DNA from: Branchiostoma floridae
Lineage: Eukaryota > Chordata > Leptocardii > Amphioxiformes > Branchiostomatidae
Reading direction: 5' to 3'
Assembly: GCF_000003815.2 (NCBI RefSeq)
Contig: NC_049979.1
Span: 32,916,151-32,980,150, forward strand
DNA length: 64,000 nucleotides
Part shown: in pieces, positions 1-12,011 of the stretch
Layout: the number at the start of each line of letters is the position of its first letter
Numbering within the stretch: the stretch's first letter is position 1
Program-made: the position numbers and the translations under genes
Notes under the pieces: model-generated
Database searches by the model: none
What the model saw: the letters and a program-made list of their open reading frames with translations, nothing else
Told to the model about the DNA's origin: nothing

Positions 1-285
1 TTGTCCCACCGCTGTCTTTTACGCCAGGATCTTTCCAAAAAGCGCCCTCTTACTCCACGTGCGGCCCGCATGATGCCGTCCCGCGTCCAATCCCTGTGGT
101 CCTGTTTTGTTATTTTCTCCGATTTGTTATAATTCAGATATTGCGCAATGCGTAAAAGTGTGACATAGAAGACCACAAAATACACAACAAGTAAGAAAAT
201 TCGTTCTTTATCTCTGAAATTCGTTGAGCATCTTCCGAACGCAGCAATGCCGCAAGCGTGCCGCACGTCAAGTGAGAGGGGGCCT
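1..285. repeat. Non-satellite left edge with an imperfect inverted repeat (possible MITE)
   Basis: There is no gene here. Around 44-71 the sequence reads GCGCCCTCTTACTCCACGTG and on into a CG-rich stretch. The reverse complement of about 255-285 (CCCCCTCTCACTTGACGTGC) resembles it, so the segment could be a MITE of about 240 bp whose right end abuts the satellite at about 286. The inverted match is imperfect and I could not define a target duplication. Confidence 0.35.
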
Positions 286-2956
286 ATAGTAATGACCGTG
301 TCTAAAGTGCAAATTGTAAGCTTTTGTGAATTTTTTCTCCCGAGTCTGTGTGTTTGTAATAGCCATACCTGTAAAATATTAAGTGTAGTGTTTGGAGAAA
401 ATCGATTTTTTTTTTCATCGGAATCTTTTTTTTGTAATATACTTGTCTGTAAAATGGAAAATGTAAAGTTTGGAGAAAACTTACTGTTTCCCTCTTAAAT
501 CCTGTGTGTGTTTTATAGCAGTGTCTGTAAGATTAAAAGTGCAATGTTTAGAAAAAAAACAGTCCGTTTTTTATCGAAAACTGTGTGGTTTAAAAAACAT
601 TGTCTGTGAGATTAAAAGGCTAACGTTTAAATTCTCCGTCTTTTTCCTCGAAATCCGTGTTTTTGTGATAGCAGTGTTAGTAAGGTAATATATATAATGC
701 AAGGCTTGATTAAACTCGTTTGTTTTTTCAAATAACGGTGTGTTTGTAATAGATATGTCTGTAAGATGTTAGGTGCAAATTTGAAAAAAAAATCCTCTGT
801 TTCTTCTCCCAGCCTATGTGTTTGTAATAGTCGTTTCTGTAAAATGTTAAGTGTAGTGTTTGGACAAAATCCTCCTTTGTTTTCTATCAGAAACTGTCTA
901 TTTGTAATAGCTCTTTCTGTATGATGTGAAATGTATTTATTGAGAAAAAATCCTCCTGGTCTTTTTCAGAACCTATGTGTAGGTAAAAGCCGTGTCTGTG
1001 AGATGTAATGTGCAAGGTTTGGAGAAAAGCCTCCTTCTTTCTCCGAGCCTGTGGGTTTGTAATGGCCGTGTCTGAAAGTGTAAATTGTAAGCTTTAGAGA
1101 AAATCCTATTTTTTTTTTCTCCGAGACTGTGTGTTTGTAATAGCCATGCCTGTAAAATGTTAAGGGTAGTGTTTGGACAAAATCCTTTGTTTTGTTTTTT
1201 CTCGGAATCTGTGTGTTTGTAATATACGTGTGTTAGACGGAAAATGTAAAATTTAGAGAAAACCCACTGTTGTTCTCTTTGATCCTGTGTATTTGTTATA
1301 GCCGTGTCTGTAAAATTAAAAGTGCAATGTTTAAAAAAATTCTCTGTTTTTTCTCAGAACCTATGTGTTTTTTAAAACCCGTGTCTTTAAGATTAAAAGT
1401 CTAACGTTTGGTTTAGATCCTACGTTTTTTCACAAACCCTGTATGTTTGTAATGGAAGTGTCAGAAAGATGTGTAGTTTAAGGTATGGAGAAAATCCTCT
1501 GTTTTGTATTCGGAACCTGTGTGTTTATGAAACCCCTGTCTGTAAGATGTAAAGTATAAGTTGTAATGAAAATTCTGTTTTTTTTTCTCAAAACATGTTT
1601 GCTTTTAAGAACCGTGTCAGAAAGACGTTAAGTGTAAGGTTTGGGAAAAATCCTCCTTCTTTTAAAATGTGCGACCGTTAGATTAAAACAGTAAAGTATG
1701 AATTAAATCCTCTTTTTTTCAGGGGAACTTGTGTGTTTGTAAAAGCCGTGTCTGTAAGATTTAAAAAAAAATGTAAGGTTTGAGACAATAAGGTGTATGA
1801 TGCAAGATTTGGAGAAAATCCTCTGGGGTTTTTTAAGCCGGTGTGTTTGTAATAGCCGTGTCTGTAAAATGTTAAGTGTAGTGTTTGGACAAATTTAAAA
1901 TTCTCCGTTTTTTTTTCTCTTTAATTTCGCTGTGTCTGTAATTTATAAATGTATGCTTTGGAAAAAAATCCTCCGGGTCTTTTTCGTGACCTATGTGTAG
2001 GTAAAAGCCGTGTCTGCGAGATGCAAAGTGCAAGGTTTGGGGAAAATTCCTCCTCTTTTTTTCTCCGAGCCTGTGGGTTTGTAATGGCCGTGTCTAAAAG
2101 TGAAAATTGTAAGCTTTGGAGAAAATCCAATTTTTTTCTCCGATATTGTGTGTTTGTAATAGCCATGTCTGTTTAATGTTAAGTATAGTGTTTGGACAAA
2201 ACCCTTTGTTTTTTTTCGGAATCTGTTTGTTTGTAATATATGTGTCTGTAAGATGAAAAATATAAAGTTTGAAGAAAACCTAGTGTTTTTCTCTTCGGTC
2301 CTGTGTGTTTGTTATAGCCGTGTCTGCAAGATTAAAATTTTAATTAAAAAAAAAATCTCCATTTTTTCTCGGAACCTGTTTGGTCTTTCAAACCCTCGTC
2401 TGTAAGATTAAAAGTCTAACGTTTGGTTTAAATCCTCCGATGTTTTTAAAACCCGTGTGTTTGTAATAACCGTGTGAGAAAGATATAAAGTGTAAGGTTT
2501 TGAGTAAATCCTCTGTTTTGTTTCCGGAACATGTGTGTTTGTAATAACCGTGTCTGTTAGATGTAAAGTGTAATGTTTGAATAAAATCATCCGTTTTTGA
2601 GGCACCTGTGTGGTTTTTAAAACCCTCGTCTGTAAGATTTAAATCATATTTTGTAATGAAAATCCTGTTTTTTTTTTCTCAAAACATGTTTGCTTTTGAA
2701 AGCCGTGTCAGAAAGGCGTTAAGTGTAAGGTTTTGGGAAAAATCCTCCTTTTTTTAACCTGCGTGTTTGAAATAGCTGTGACCGTCAGATTAAAACAGTA
2801 AAGTATGAATGAAATCCACTTTTTTTCAGGGGAACTTGTGTGTTTGTAAAAGCCGTGTCTCTAAAATGTTTGTTGATTTTTTTTTACCTTGGAACCTGTG
2901 ACTTTGTCATAGCCGTATCTGTATGATAAAAAATGTAAGGTTTGAAGAAAATTCAC
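286..2956 (+). repeat. T-rich ~77-bp satellite, block 1
   Basis: This is a tandem array of diverged monomers of about 77 bp. A typical monomer contains GTGTGTTTGTAATAGCCGTG, then TCTGTAAGATGTAAAGTGTA, then GGTTTGGAGAAAATCCTCC, then a T-run of 5-10 and CTCGGAACC. The GTTTGTAAT.GCCGTG core recurs near 1050, 1130, 1210, 1287, 1364, 1440 and 1520, which sets the period. Short open frames in both directions are by-products of the period and the T-runs and are not genes. The block is interrupted at 2957 in the middle of a monomer. Confidence 0.9.
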
Positions 2957-3700
2957 TGTTTTTACCTTTGCCAGAATGGCTAAGGTTATGTTTTCGGTTT
3001 GGTGGTGTGGTTCTCCCCGTTTGTGAGCAGCATAACTCGAGAGGACTTCGATGGATGCAGCTGATATTTGGTGGGTGGGTAGGGGTGTGGAAGACAAAGG
3101 TCGAGTTTGATACTGGGCCTCCTAGCGGCTTGCTAAGGTACTGCAGCAGGACCTGCATGCTTGATATCTCGCGTTCCGGACATGCTGCGGTCGTGATTTT
3201 TGAGCGTTAGGGAGCCCTTAAAGCAGGGAGTGATTGCTGCGAGTTTGGGCCCCCTAGCGGCTTTCATGGAAGTGCGGGCGCCGGTTTAATTACAAACTTT
3301 TGTCTGCGGACATCATAACTCGAGAAGACTTCGACGGATGCAGCTGGTATTTGGTGGGTGGGTAGGGGTCTGGGAAACGAAGGGGGAGTTCGATAATGGG
3401 CCCCCTAGCGGCTTCCCTTGGTACTGCAGCGCAACTTCCGGGTGTGTTTTTCCATCTTCTGAACATGGTATGGCCACGAGTTTTGGGTGTTAGATAGCTG
3501 TTGTGCTCAGGAGTTAGCGACATAAGTTTGGGCCCCCTAGCGGCTAGTGTAGGGATAGCAGGGGCATTCTTGTCGAAAGCTTCTGAAGCTTTACAACCCC
3601 ACTCCACCTTAGCAGCTGTCAGCACATTTGAGGGGTCCTGGTCCATGAATAATGGGCCAGGCCTATCAGTCAGTACTGTGAGCAACCTGATATTTCAGAG
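2957..3700. repeat. Interspersed repeat family A, two head-to-tail copies
   Basis: The segment starts with TACCTTTGCCAGAATGGC, inserted in the T-run of a satellite monomer. Two copies about 280 bp apart (about 3019-3152 and 3299-3432) share CATAACTCGAGA.GACTTCGA, then GGATGCAGCTG, then TATTTGGTGGGTGGGTAGGG and CCTAGCGGCTT. A third copy is at 4772-4904 and an inverted relative at 19456-19640. I recognise no protein. The segment is the left part of one 2.7-kb insertion (2957-5662). Confidence 0.7.
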
Positions 3701-3877
3701 GTGTAAAGGTCAGACCTCGCAAATGTGTTAGTTGACCCTTAGGCCATATGATCAACTTGGCAAGCCAAAATGATGGGCTTATGTACATAACAACGGTCTT
3801 AGTCTGTATTCTTCTCCTTCCTTTGAGTTTGAGAGGTAGGTACACTGTCATCTCTCTTTTCACTACATGGTCTCAAT
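3701..3877. other. Unassigned sequence between repeats
   Basis: I see no gene, RNA or recognisable repeat. It lies between the family A copies and a decayed LINE fragment, and is probably part of one of them. Confidence 0.4.
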
Positions 3878-4560
3878 TTGAGCTGTCCTTGCAGTAGTCT
3901 TTTAAAAGCCATTTTCAGTCTCAAAGCCTTCATGCATTCAAGTCTGTCTCCAAAGAGTCAGCTTGAACTATGTAGAACATGTATCTTACCTTTTATATCA
4001 TATGGTTGTGAGATTTGGGGCAGAGCTAATTCAGAAGACAATTGCCCAGCAGAAATTACACGGAGGTGATTTTGTGGAAAATCTTTTGGGTGTACATAGA
4101 GATACAAGGAACATGAGGTAGTAGAGCAGAGCTTGGGACATTGTTCCCAATTGACTTACATATATTTAATGTACAGTCAAGTTGTGGCTACACTTCAAAC
4201 ATTCGGACTTTTTAACACATCCCCTATTGTGAGTAGGCGTGTTATCACTCTGTCATCAAATCGAATATGAACTGATGAACAGCTGTAAGGAATTCAGGTT
4301 ACAAGGCGTAAGGGAAATTTGAAACGATATTGGTTACTTTTTTCTATGGATGTCTGAATTGACAGACAATAAGTACATAATGTACATTGTTAAAAATGTG
4401 GTTGAAAGATATATATATCCAGACATGTTTTCATTGACTGTCTACAAAAAAGTAAAGAAGGGATTCTCCAGGGAATATTATATAAAATTTTCTAGATAAA
4501 TATGTGGTATGGTGGGCTTTGTGAAAATTTAGAAGTAGTGCCTACCCCCTTGCAATTGTG
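3878..4560 (+). pseudogene. Decayed LINE fragment, C-terminal region after the reverse transcriptase
   Basis: The frame at 3878-4069 reads KAIFSLKAFMHSSL, then LCRTCILPFISYGCEIWG. This is the conserved post-RT segment of CR1/Jockey-group LINEs ('...LP.L.YG.E.WG'). After it, in shifted frames, come remnants such as FVENLLGVHRDTRN, matching the usual 'F.K.LLGVH..T.N' block, and then AT-rich decayed sequence. The catalytic RT core is absent. It is a dead 5'-truncated copy with frameshifts and stops, sitting between family A repeats inside the 2957-5662 insertion. Confidence 0.7.
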
Positions 4561-4720
4561 ACAGGGTGGTGGAAATGGTACTTGTTTCTCGATGCTTTAA
4601 GCTTGAGGGTGACTTCTGAACAGTTTCATACAACTAAAATGCACATTTGTGGAGTTATGGTTTTGGAGCTGAGGGGTTGCCGCACAAACCTGGACAATAG
4701 ACTAAAACCACTGCGACAAT
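4561..4720. other. Unassigned sequence
   Basis: I see no supported feature between the LINE remnant and the next family A copy. Confidence 0.4.
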
Positions 4721-5662
4721 TTTACCTTTGCCAGAATGGCTAAGGTTAGGTTTTGGATGTGTTTGTGTGTCTGTGTGTCTGTTAACAGCATAACTCGAGA
4801 AGCCTGGGATGGATCCTGATGATATTTGGTAGGTGGGTAGGGATCGGGAAACGAAGGTCAAGTTTGATAATGGACCCCCTAGCGGCTTGCTAAGGTACTG
4901 CAGCAGAAACTCAACTTTGGACGAAATAACTCTACAACATGTTGACGGATCGTCATGACTTTTGGTATGTAGATAGAATGAGTGATGACTTACATAATGA
5001 GATACTAATTATGCACATCAACAGCTCATTTGCATAATTAATTAGGAAAATTTATAAATCCACAGCATTCCATGATAGGACTTTCAAACTTGTCACATAT
5101 GTAGCTGGGAAGGAGAGAAATGGCTATAGATATCAATTATGCAAATGATGACCTCATTTGCATTATTAATGAGAAAATATGAACATGTTGACGGATCATC
5201 ATGTTTTTTTGGTATTTAGGTAGCGTAAGTGAAGACCTACATAATGAGATACCAATTATGCAAATCAACAGCTAATTTGCATAATCAATTAGGAAAAGTA
5301 CAAAAACCCACTGCATTTCATTATAGTACTTTCATCAAAGTTGTCATATATGTAACTGAGAAAGAGGGAAGAGAGTAAGGGGTGTATTTTATTAAAGACT
5401 GAAAGAGAATAAGTCAAGAATGGATCAAAGGATCATCATGATTTTTGGTATGCTGATAGCTTAAGTAATACTTTATACAATTTGATATCGATTAATGGTA
5501 ACTTGGGATCTAATTTGCATAATCAATGTTGAAATTTTATAAACCAACTCCAAGCATATGATTATAAAGAAAATGAAATGAGTAATGCATTTGTCTACAG
5601 ACATCATTCTACATAACAAACCTTGTTATTTGCCAAAGGTATGTGTTCGTGGAACTCTAGTT
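4721..5662. mobile_element. Family A element with an internal ~240-bp tandem trimer
   Basis: It begins TTACCTTTGCCAGAATGGCT and ends near ATTTGCCAAAGGTA, so its ends are roughly inverted (TACCTTTG / CAAAGGTA). Internally, three head-to-tail units start near 4945, 5185 and 5418. Each has GGATCRTCATG..TTTTGGTAT, then CATAATGAGATAC.AATTATGC and ATTTGCATAAT; the third unit is the most diverged. No protein is encoded. The satellite monomer cut at 2957 resumes at about 5663 (...ATCTTTGATCCTGTTTG), so 2957-5662 sits inside one monomer. Confidence 0.65.
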
Positions 5663-5720
5663 TTTATCTTTGATCCTGTTTGTTTGTAATAGCCGTGTCT
5701 GTAAGATTAAATGTGCAATC
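5663..5720 (+). repeat. Satellite remnant between two insertions
   Basis: This is part of one monomer (TTTGATCCTG, GTAATAGCCGTGTCTGTAAG) between the 2957-5662 insertion and the TTAA element that follows. Confidence 0.85.
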
Positions 5721-5724
5721 TTAA

Positions 5725-6609
5725 CCCTCAAACACCCGAGTGGGGTCCATTTGGACCCCAGGCGTACATTTTGAAGTGCCATTTGAACATTTTTGATCTG
5801 AAGAAAAAATCATTCCGTGACTTTGTCAGTCAATATGTCTTATATCTTCTCTTAAGTTTTCGCAAAGATTGGTACAATAATGTGAAAATTATAACGAAAT
5901 TTTGTGTTCAGTCCCTCTGGGGTCCAAACGGACAATAATAAGAATGTAAACCTAAATCATCACAAAAATTTCTGTGTCATTAACATGTAATGTGACGACA
6001 TTGTGACGTCATTTGCCTAATCAGGGCGGCCATCTTGGATTTTGACCAATGACGTCATGAAATTAGCATAAATTATAAATTTTTAGTCCTGAAAATTACA
6101 TGGAATTTCATAGAATTTAATTGTCAGAAAACAGGTGTAGTTTACCAAGAAAACCTTGTTTGAATTGAAATTCTCAAATTTTGGCAAAAATATGCCTGTT
6201 AGAATATGGTTGCCATGGCAACCCCAAAAATGATAAACTTACTTTATTGACCAAAAACTTTTGCAAACAATATTTTTTTGAAAAATTACCAAGTTTCGTA
6301 GCGTTAGATCTAGCCGTTCATGAGTTATGCGACATAAATGTTGCTAAGGGCCTCAAAATTCCCCTATCTGGTCGGAATAGGTTTAGTGCAAAACGTGTTC
6401 CTTCTGAACTTTTGCATAAATTATGATAATGAGTCGGAATTAGCAACACCTTAACATCTCAAAATATTCCTCTTACATTGACGAAGCAATGTGTATACAA
6501 TGATTGCCGATAAGAAATGGTACTGAGATTTTATGAACAAAACATTTTGGGGTCCGTTTAGACCCCACTCGGTCATTTTAGTCGCAAAAAAAGGTCGGGT
6601 GCTTGAGGG
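5725..6609. mobile_element. TTAA-flanked (piggyBac-like) non-autonomous element, CCCTCAAACACCC family
   Basis: It is flanked by TTAA (5721-5724) and TTAC (6610-6613). The ends are inverted: left CCCTCAAACACCCGAG with a GGGGTCCATTTGGACCCC palindrome, right the mirror image with GGGGTCCGTTTAGACCCC. The TTAA target and the CCCT start are hallmarks of piggyBac-type elements. No transposase is present. Internally it has the palindrome GTTGCCATGGCAAC (6209-6222), GGCGGCCATCTTGGATTTTG at about 6024 and TGACGTCA sites near 6010 and 6050. The satellite continues in register on the right. Confidence 0.75.
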
Positions 6610-6613
6610 TTAC

Positions 6614-8935
6614 AAAAAAATCCTCCGTTTTTTTCTCGAAACCTTTTGCCGTGTCTGTAAGATTAAATATTAGGGTTAAATCCTCCGTTTTTTGTCAGAA
6701 CCTGTGTATTTGTAAATACCGTGACAGTAAGATGTACGATGCAAGTTTGGAGAAAATACTTTTTTTTCTCCGAGTCTGTGGGTTTGTTATGGCCGTGTCT
6801 GAAAGTGTAAATTGCAAGGTAAGGAAAAAGCCTATTCTCTATCCCAGACTTTTTGTTTGTAATAGCCATATCTGTTTAATGTTAAGTGTAGTGTTCGGAC
6901 AAAATCCTTTTTTTTTCTCGGAATCTGTGTGTTTGTAATATACGTATCTGTAAAATGGAAAAAGTTTGGAGAAAACCCACTGTTTTTCTTTTGATCATGT
7001 GTGTTTGTTATAGCCGTGTCTTTAAGATTAAAAGTGCAATGTTGTAAAAAATCCTCCGTTTTTCTCGAAACCTGTTTGGTCTTTCAAACCCTCGTCTGTG
7101 AGACTAAAAGTCTAACGTTTGGTTTAAATCCTCCGTTTTTTTTTAAACCTGTGTGTTCGTAATAACCGTGTGAGAAAGATATGAAGTTTAAGGTTTGGAG
7201 AAAATGTTTTTTTTTTCTCAAAACATGTTTGCTTTTAATAGTCGTGTCAGAAAGACGTAAAGTGTAAGGTTTGGGGAAAAAATCCTTCTTTTTCCTTTGT
7301 GTTTAAAACAGCTGTGACCGTCAGATTAAAACATTTAAGTATGAATGAAATCTAATTTTTTTAGGGGAACTTGAGTGTTTGTAAAAGCCTTGCTGTAAGA
7401 TGTTTGTTGAATTTTTATTTTCACCTTGCAACCTGTAACTTTGTAATAGCCGTATCTGTACGATAAAAAAGTAAGGTTTGGAGAAAATCCACTGTTTTCC
7501 TTTTGAAACCTGTGTGCTTGTAATGGCCGTCTCTGTGAGAATGTGCAATAAAAAAAATACTCCGTTTTTTTCTCGGAACCTTTGCGTTTTTTTAATAGCC
7601 GTGTCTGTAAGTTTAAATATTTGGTTTTTTTCTCTGAACCTGTGTATTTGTAAAAACCGTGACAATAAGGTATATGATGCAAGATTTGGAGAAAATCCTC
7701 TGTTGTTTTTTAAGCCGGTGTGTTTGAATGAGCCGTGTCTGTAAGATGTTAAGTGCCAGGTTTGGAGAAAAAGCTTTGTTTTTCTTCAGCCTATGTGTTT
7801 GTTATAGCCCTGTCTTAAAAAAATAAAATAGCAATGTTTAAAAGAATTCTCTGTTTTTTCTCGAAACCTTTCTGGTTTTTCAAATCCTCCGTTTCTTTTA
7901 AAAAACTGTGTGTTTGTAATAGCCGTGTGTGAAAGATGTGAAGTTTAAGGTTTGGAGAAAATCCTCTGTTTTGTTTCCGGAACCTGTGTGTTTGTAAAAG
8001 CCGTGTCTGTAAAATGTAAAGTGTTATGTTTGAATAAATCCTCCGTTTTTTGGGGGAACCTGCGTGGTTTTTAACTTAAAACCCTTGCCTGTAAGATTTA
8101 AAGTATAATTTGTAATGAAAATCTTGTTGTTTTTTTTCAAAATATGTTTGCTTTCAATAGCCTTGTCAGAAATATGTTAAGTGTATTGTTTGGACAAAAA
8201 TCTTTTTTTTTCTCGGAATCTGTGTATTTGTAATATACGTGTCTGTATGATGGAAAATGTAGAAATTGCAAAAAAAAACTTTGTCTCTTTGATCCTGTGT
8301 GTTTTATAGCCCTGTCTGTAAAAATTAAAGTGCAATGTTAAAAAAAAAATTCTCAGTTTTTTCTCGAAACTTGTTTGGTTTTTCGAACCATTGTCTGTAA
8401 GATTAAAAGTCTAATGTTTGGTTTAAATGCCCGTTTTTTTTATAAACATTCGTGTTTGTAATAGCCGTGTGAGAAAGTTGTGAAGTTTAAGATTTGGAGA
8501 AAATCCTCTGTTTTGTATTCGAAACCTGTCTGTTTGTAAAAGTCGTGTCTCTAAGATGTAAAGTGTAATGTTTGAATAAAATTCTCAATTTTTGGGGAAC
8601 CCGTGTGGTTTTTAAAACCCTTGTCTGTAAGATGTAAAATATAATTTTTAATAAAAGTCCTGTTGTTGTTGTTTTACTCAAAACATGTTTGCTTGTAAGA
8701 GACTTGTCAGAAAGACGTTAGGTGTTTTTAAACTTGTGTGTTTGTAATAGACGTGACTGTCAGATTAAAACAGTAAAGTATGAATGAAATCCTAATCTTT
8801 TCAGGGGAACTTTAGTGTTTGTTAAAGCCGTGTCTGTAAGATGTTTGTTGAATTTTTATAGCCGTAAGTTTGAATATTTTGGTTAAATCCTCCATTTTTT
8901 TCTCTCAGAACATGTGTATTTGTAAAAACCGTGAC
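6614..8935 (+). repeat. T-rich satellite, block 2
   Basis: Same ~77-bp monomer. The block contains the marker monomer AGGGGAACTT..GTGTTTGTAAAAGC, TGTAAGATGTTTGTTGAA at about 7367 and again at 8802, useful for phasing higher-order units. No genes. Confidence 0.9.
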
Positions 8936-9424
8936 AACTGGAGTTCGGCGACCTCATACCTCCATGAATATTTAGAGCTTTTGTGAATTTCATGCAAATG
9001 ACTTAACATTAACATGATTTATGCATTGTGTTGTTCACCATTGAATAACGTACAGTACACACGTCACAAGTAAATATCTCAATTCAAAACATCAATTATT
9101 AGGTTATTTTGCAATTTTTTCATAAATTATGCAAATAAGTTCCTCATTTGTATATTTGATATCTGTATATGTTCCACCGATTATAATTAACAAGTGTTAC
9201 ATTTATTGAAGTCCAGTTATTTCCAACAATGGAATTATACAATTTTCTCAATAATTATGCAAATTAAGTCCTTATTTGCATAAAATGTATATCATTATGA
9301 ACATCTTTGCCTAAGCTACCTGCATACCTACAATGCAGGCAATCCGCCTATCCTTTCTGCAGTTTGGAGCGTCTTGACATAAACGCCCCTGCAGTGCCAC
9401 AATTGGATGTTAGGGGACTGCAAT
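8936..9424. mobile_element. Family B repeat, truncated copy
   Basis: It begins CTGGAGTTCGGCGACCTCAT, then ACCTCCATGAATATTTAGAG, and continues with ATTATGCAAAT-type AT-rich sequence. It is collinear with 18672-19150 but lacks the right half, stopping at about 9424 where satellite resumes (GACCGTCAG...). No coding potential. Confidence 0.7.
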
Positions 9425-11655
9425 AGCCCTGACCGTCAGATTGAAACAGTAAAGTATGAATGGAATCCTATTTTTTGTAGGGGAACTTGTGTGTTTGTAA
9501 AAGCCGTGTCTGGAAGATGTTTGTTGAAAATTTTTTACCTTGGAACCTGTGAGTTTTTAATGACCGTATCTGTACGATAAAAATGTAAGGTTTGGAGAAA
9601 GTCCACTGTTTTTTTCTCTTTGATCCTGTGTGTTTGTTATAGCAGTGTCTGTGAGATTTGTAGTGCAATATTGAAAAAAAAAATCCTCGTTTTTTTTTCT
9701 CGAAACCATTGTTTTCTTTAAATGCCGTGTCTGTAAGATTAAATATTAGGGTTAAATCCTCGGGTTTTTTTTTCTTAGTACCTGTGTATTTGTAAAAACC
9801 GTGACAGTAAGATGTACGACGCAAGGTTTTGAGAAAGTCTTTTTTTCTCCGAGCCTGTGGGTTTGTATTGTCCGTGTCTGAAAGTGCCAATTGTAAGGTT
9901 GCAAAAAATCCTATTCTTTTCTCCCAGACTGTTCTTTTGTAATAGCCATGTCTGTTTAATGTTAAGTGTAGTGTTTGGTTGGACAAAATCCTTTTTTTCT
10001 CGGAATCTGTGTGTTTGTAATATACGTGTCTGGAAAATGGAAAATTTAAAGTTTGAAGAAAACCCATTGTGTTTGTCTTTGATCCTATGTGTATGTTATA
10101 GCCGTGTCTTTAAGATTACAAGTGCAATGTTAAAAAAAATCCTCCGTTTTTCTCGGAACTTGTTTGGTCTTTCAAAACCTTTTCTGTAAGACTAAAAGTC
10201 TAACGTTTGGTTTACATCCTCCCTTTTTATTAACCTGCGTGTTTTTTAATAACCGTGTTAGAAAGATATGAAGTTTAAGGTTTGAATAAAATCCTTCGTT
10301 TTGGGGGGAACCTGTGTGGTTTTTAAAACCAGTGTCTGTAAGATTTAAAGTATAATTTGTAATGAAAAGCCTGTTTTTTTTCTCAAAACATGTTTGCTTT
10401 TAATAGCCGTGTCAGAAAGACGTAATGTGTAAGGTTTGGGAAAAATCCTCCTTTTTTTTAACCTGCGTGTTTGAAATAGCCGTGACCGTCAGATTAAAAC
10501 AGTTAAGTATGATGGAATGCTATTTTCTTTCAGGGGAACTTGTGTGTTTGTAAAAGCCTTGCTGTAAGATGTTTGTTGATTTTTTTTTTTACCTTGCAAC
10601 CTGTGACTTTGTAATAGCAGTATCTGTACGATAAAAAATGTAAGGTTTAGAGAAAATCCACTGTTTTCCTCTTGAAACTTGTGTGCTTGTAATAGCCGTG
10701 TCTGTAAGATTAAAGGTGCAATATAAAAAAAAATACTCCGTTTTTTCTCGGAACCTTTGCGTTGTTTCAATAGCCGTGTCTGTAAGTTTAAATATTTGGG
10801 TTAAATCCTCCGTTTTTTTCTCAGAACCTGTGTATTTGTAAAAACCGTGACGATAAGGTATATTATGCAAGATTTGGAGAACATACTCTGTTTTTTCTTA
10901 AGCCAGGTGTGTTTGTGCTAGCCGTGTCTGTAAGATGTTAAGTGCCAGGTTGGAGAAAATGTTTTTTTTTTCAGCCTATGTGTTTGTTATAGCCCTGTCT
11001 GTAAAAATAAAATAGCAATGTTTAAAAAATTCTCCGTTTTTTCTCGAAACCTTTTTGGTTTTTCAAACCCTTGTCTGTAAGATCAAAAGTCAAATGTTTC
11101 AACCCTTGTCTGTAAGATCAAAAGTCAAATGTTTGGTTTAAATCCTCCGTTTTTTTTAAACCTGTGTGTTTGTAATAGCCGTGTGAGAAAGATGTGAAGT
11201 TTAAGGTTTGGAGAAAATCCTCTGTTTTGTATTCGGAACCTATGTGTTTGTAAAAGCCGTGTCTGTAAAATGTAAAGTGTTATGTTTGAATAAATCCTCC
11301 GTTTTGGGGGGGATCTGTGTGGTTTTTAAAACCCTTGTCTTTAAGACAAAACATGTTTGCTTGTAAGAGCCGTGTCAGAAAGACGTAAAGTGTAAGGTTT
11401 TGGAAAAATCCTCGTTTTTTTAACTTGTGTGTTTAATTGTTATAGCCGTGATCGTCAGATTTAAACCGTTAAGTATGAATGAAATACTAATTTTTTTGAG
11501 GGGAACTTGTGTGTTTGTAAAAGCCGTGTCTGTAAGATGTTTGTTGAATTTTTATAGCCGTGTCTGTAAAATGTTAAGTGTAGTGTTTGGACAAAATTCT
11601 CCTTTTTTTCTCTCAGAAACTGTGTGTTTGTAATAGCTGTGTCTGTAATTTATAT
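9425..11655 (+). repeat. T-rich satellite, block 3
   Basis: Same monomer family. The marker monomer (GGGGAACTTGTGTG, then GATGTTTGTTGA) recurs at about 9479, 10533 and 11502. The spacings of 1054 and 969 bp indicate a higher-order unit of about 1 kb. A small local duplication (CCTTGTCTGTAAGATCAAAA repeated) occurs near 11067-11130. Confidence 0.9.
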
Positions 11656-12011
11656 ATGAAGGGTTTATCATTCTTTCTTTGTACAAAATACACAGCATCA
11701 CAGTGCACAAAACTCGTGCACTGAATTAGACTGGTATACAATTTTTTTTAAATCACTTACATCATTAAAACTATTTAATATTATCAACACCTGACTATAC
11801 ATATTACATCATATACACGTGTCTGAAATTACTAAGATAGAAGATGTTCTTTTAACGTATCAATCACAAGTACACATTACAATTTAAAATTTCGTCCCTG
11901 CAGCATTAAAAAGACTGTTTGCAATATAAAAGTGAAGTAACTTTCTTGCAAACGACTCGCAGGTGTACTTATTATTTCACAAGGGAGTTAACAGTGATAC
12001 CATTTACGGTA

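Noticed and set aside
247-2605. Many open frames of 60-130 codons in the satellite (FFFSRNLCVCNIRVCKME-like on plus, KKRIFSKPYTLHLTDTAITN-like on minus)
   Set aside because: They arise from the ~77-bp period and T-runs, recur in every block in all frames, lack consistent starts and shift frame with indels. They are not genes.
5711-5938. Frame at the left end of the TTAA element, similar to one at 16911-17111
   Set aside because: The similarity reflects two copies of one element, the frame includes inverted-end DNA, and there are no transposase motifs (no DDD catalytic pattern).
286-11655. CRISPR-like regular repeats
   Set aside because: The DNA is eukaryotic, the whole monomer repeats with no unique spacers, and the repeats are imperfect and much longer than CRISPR repeats.
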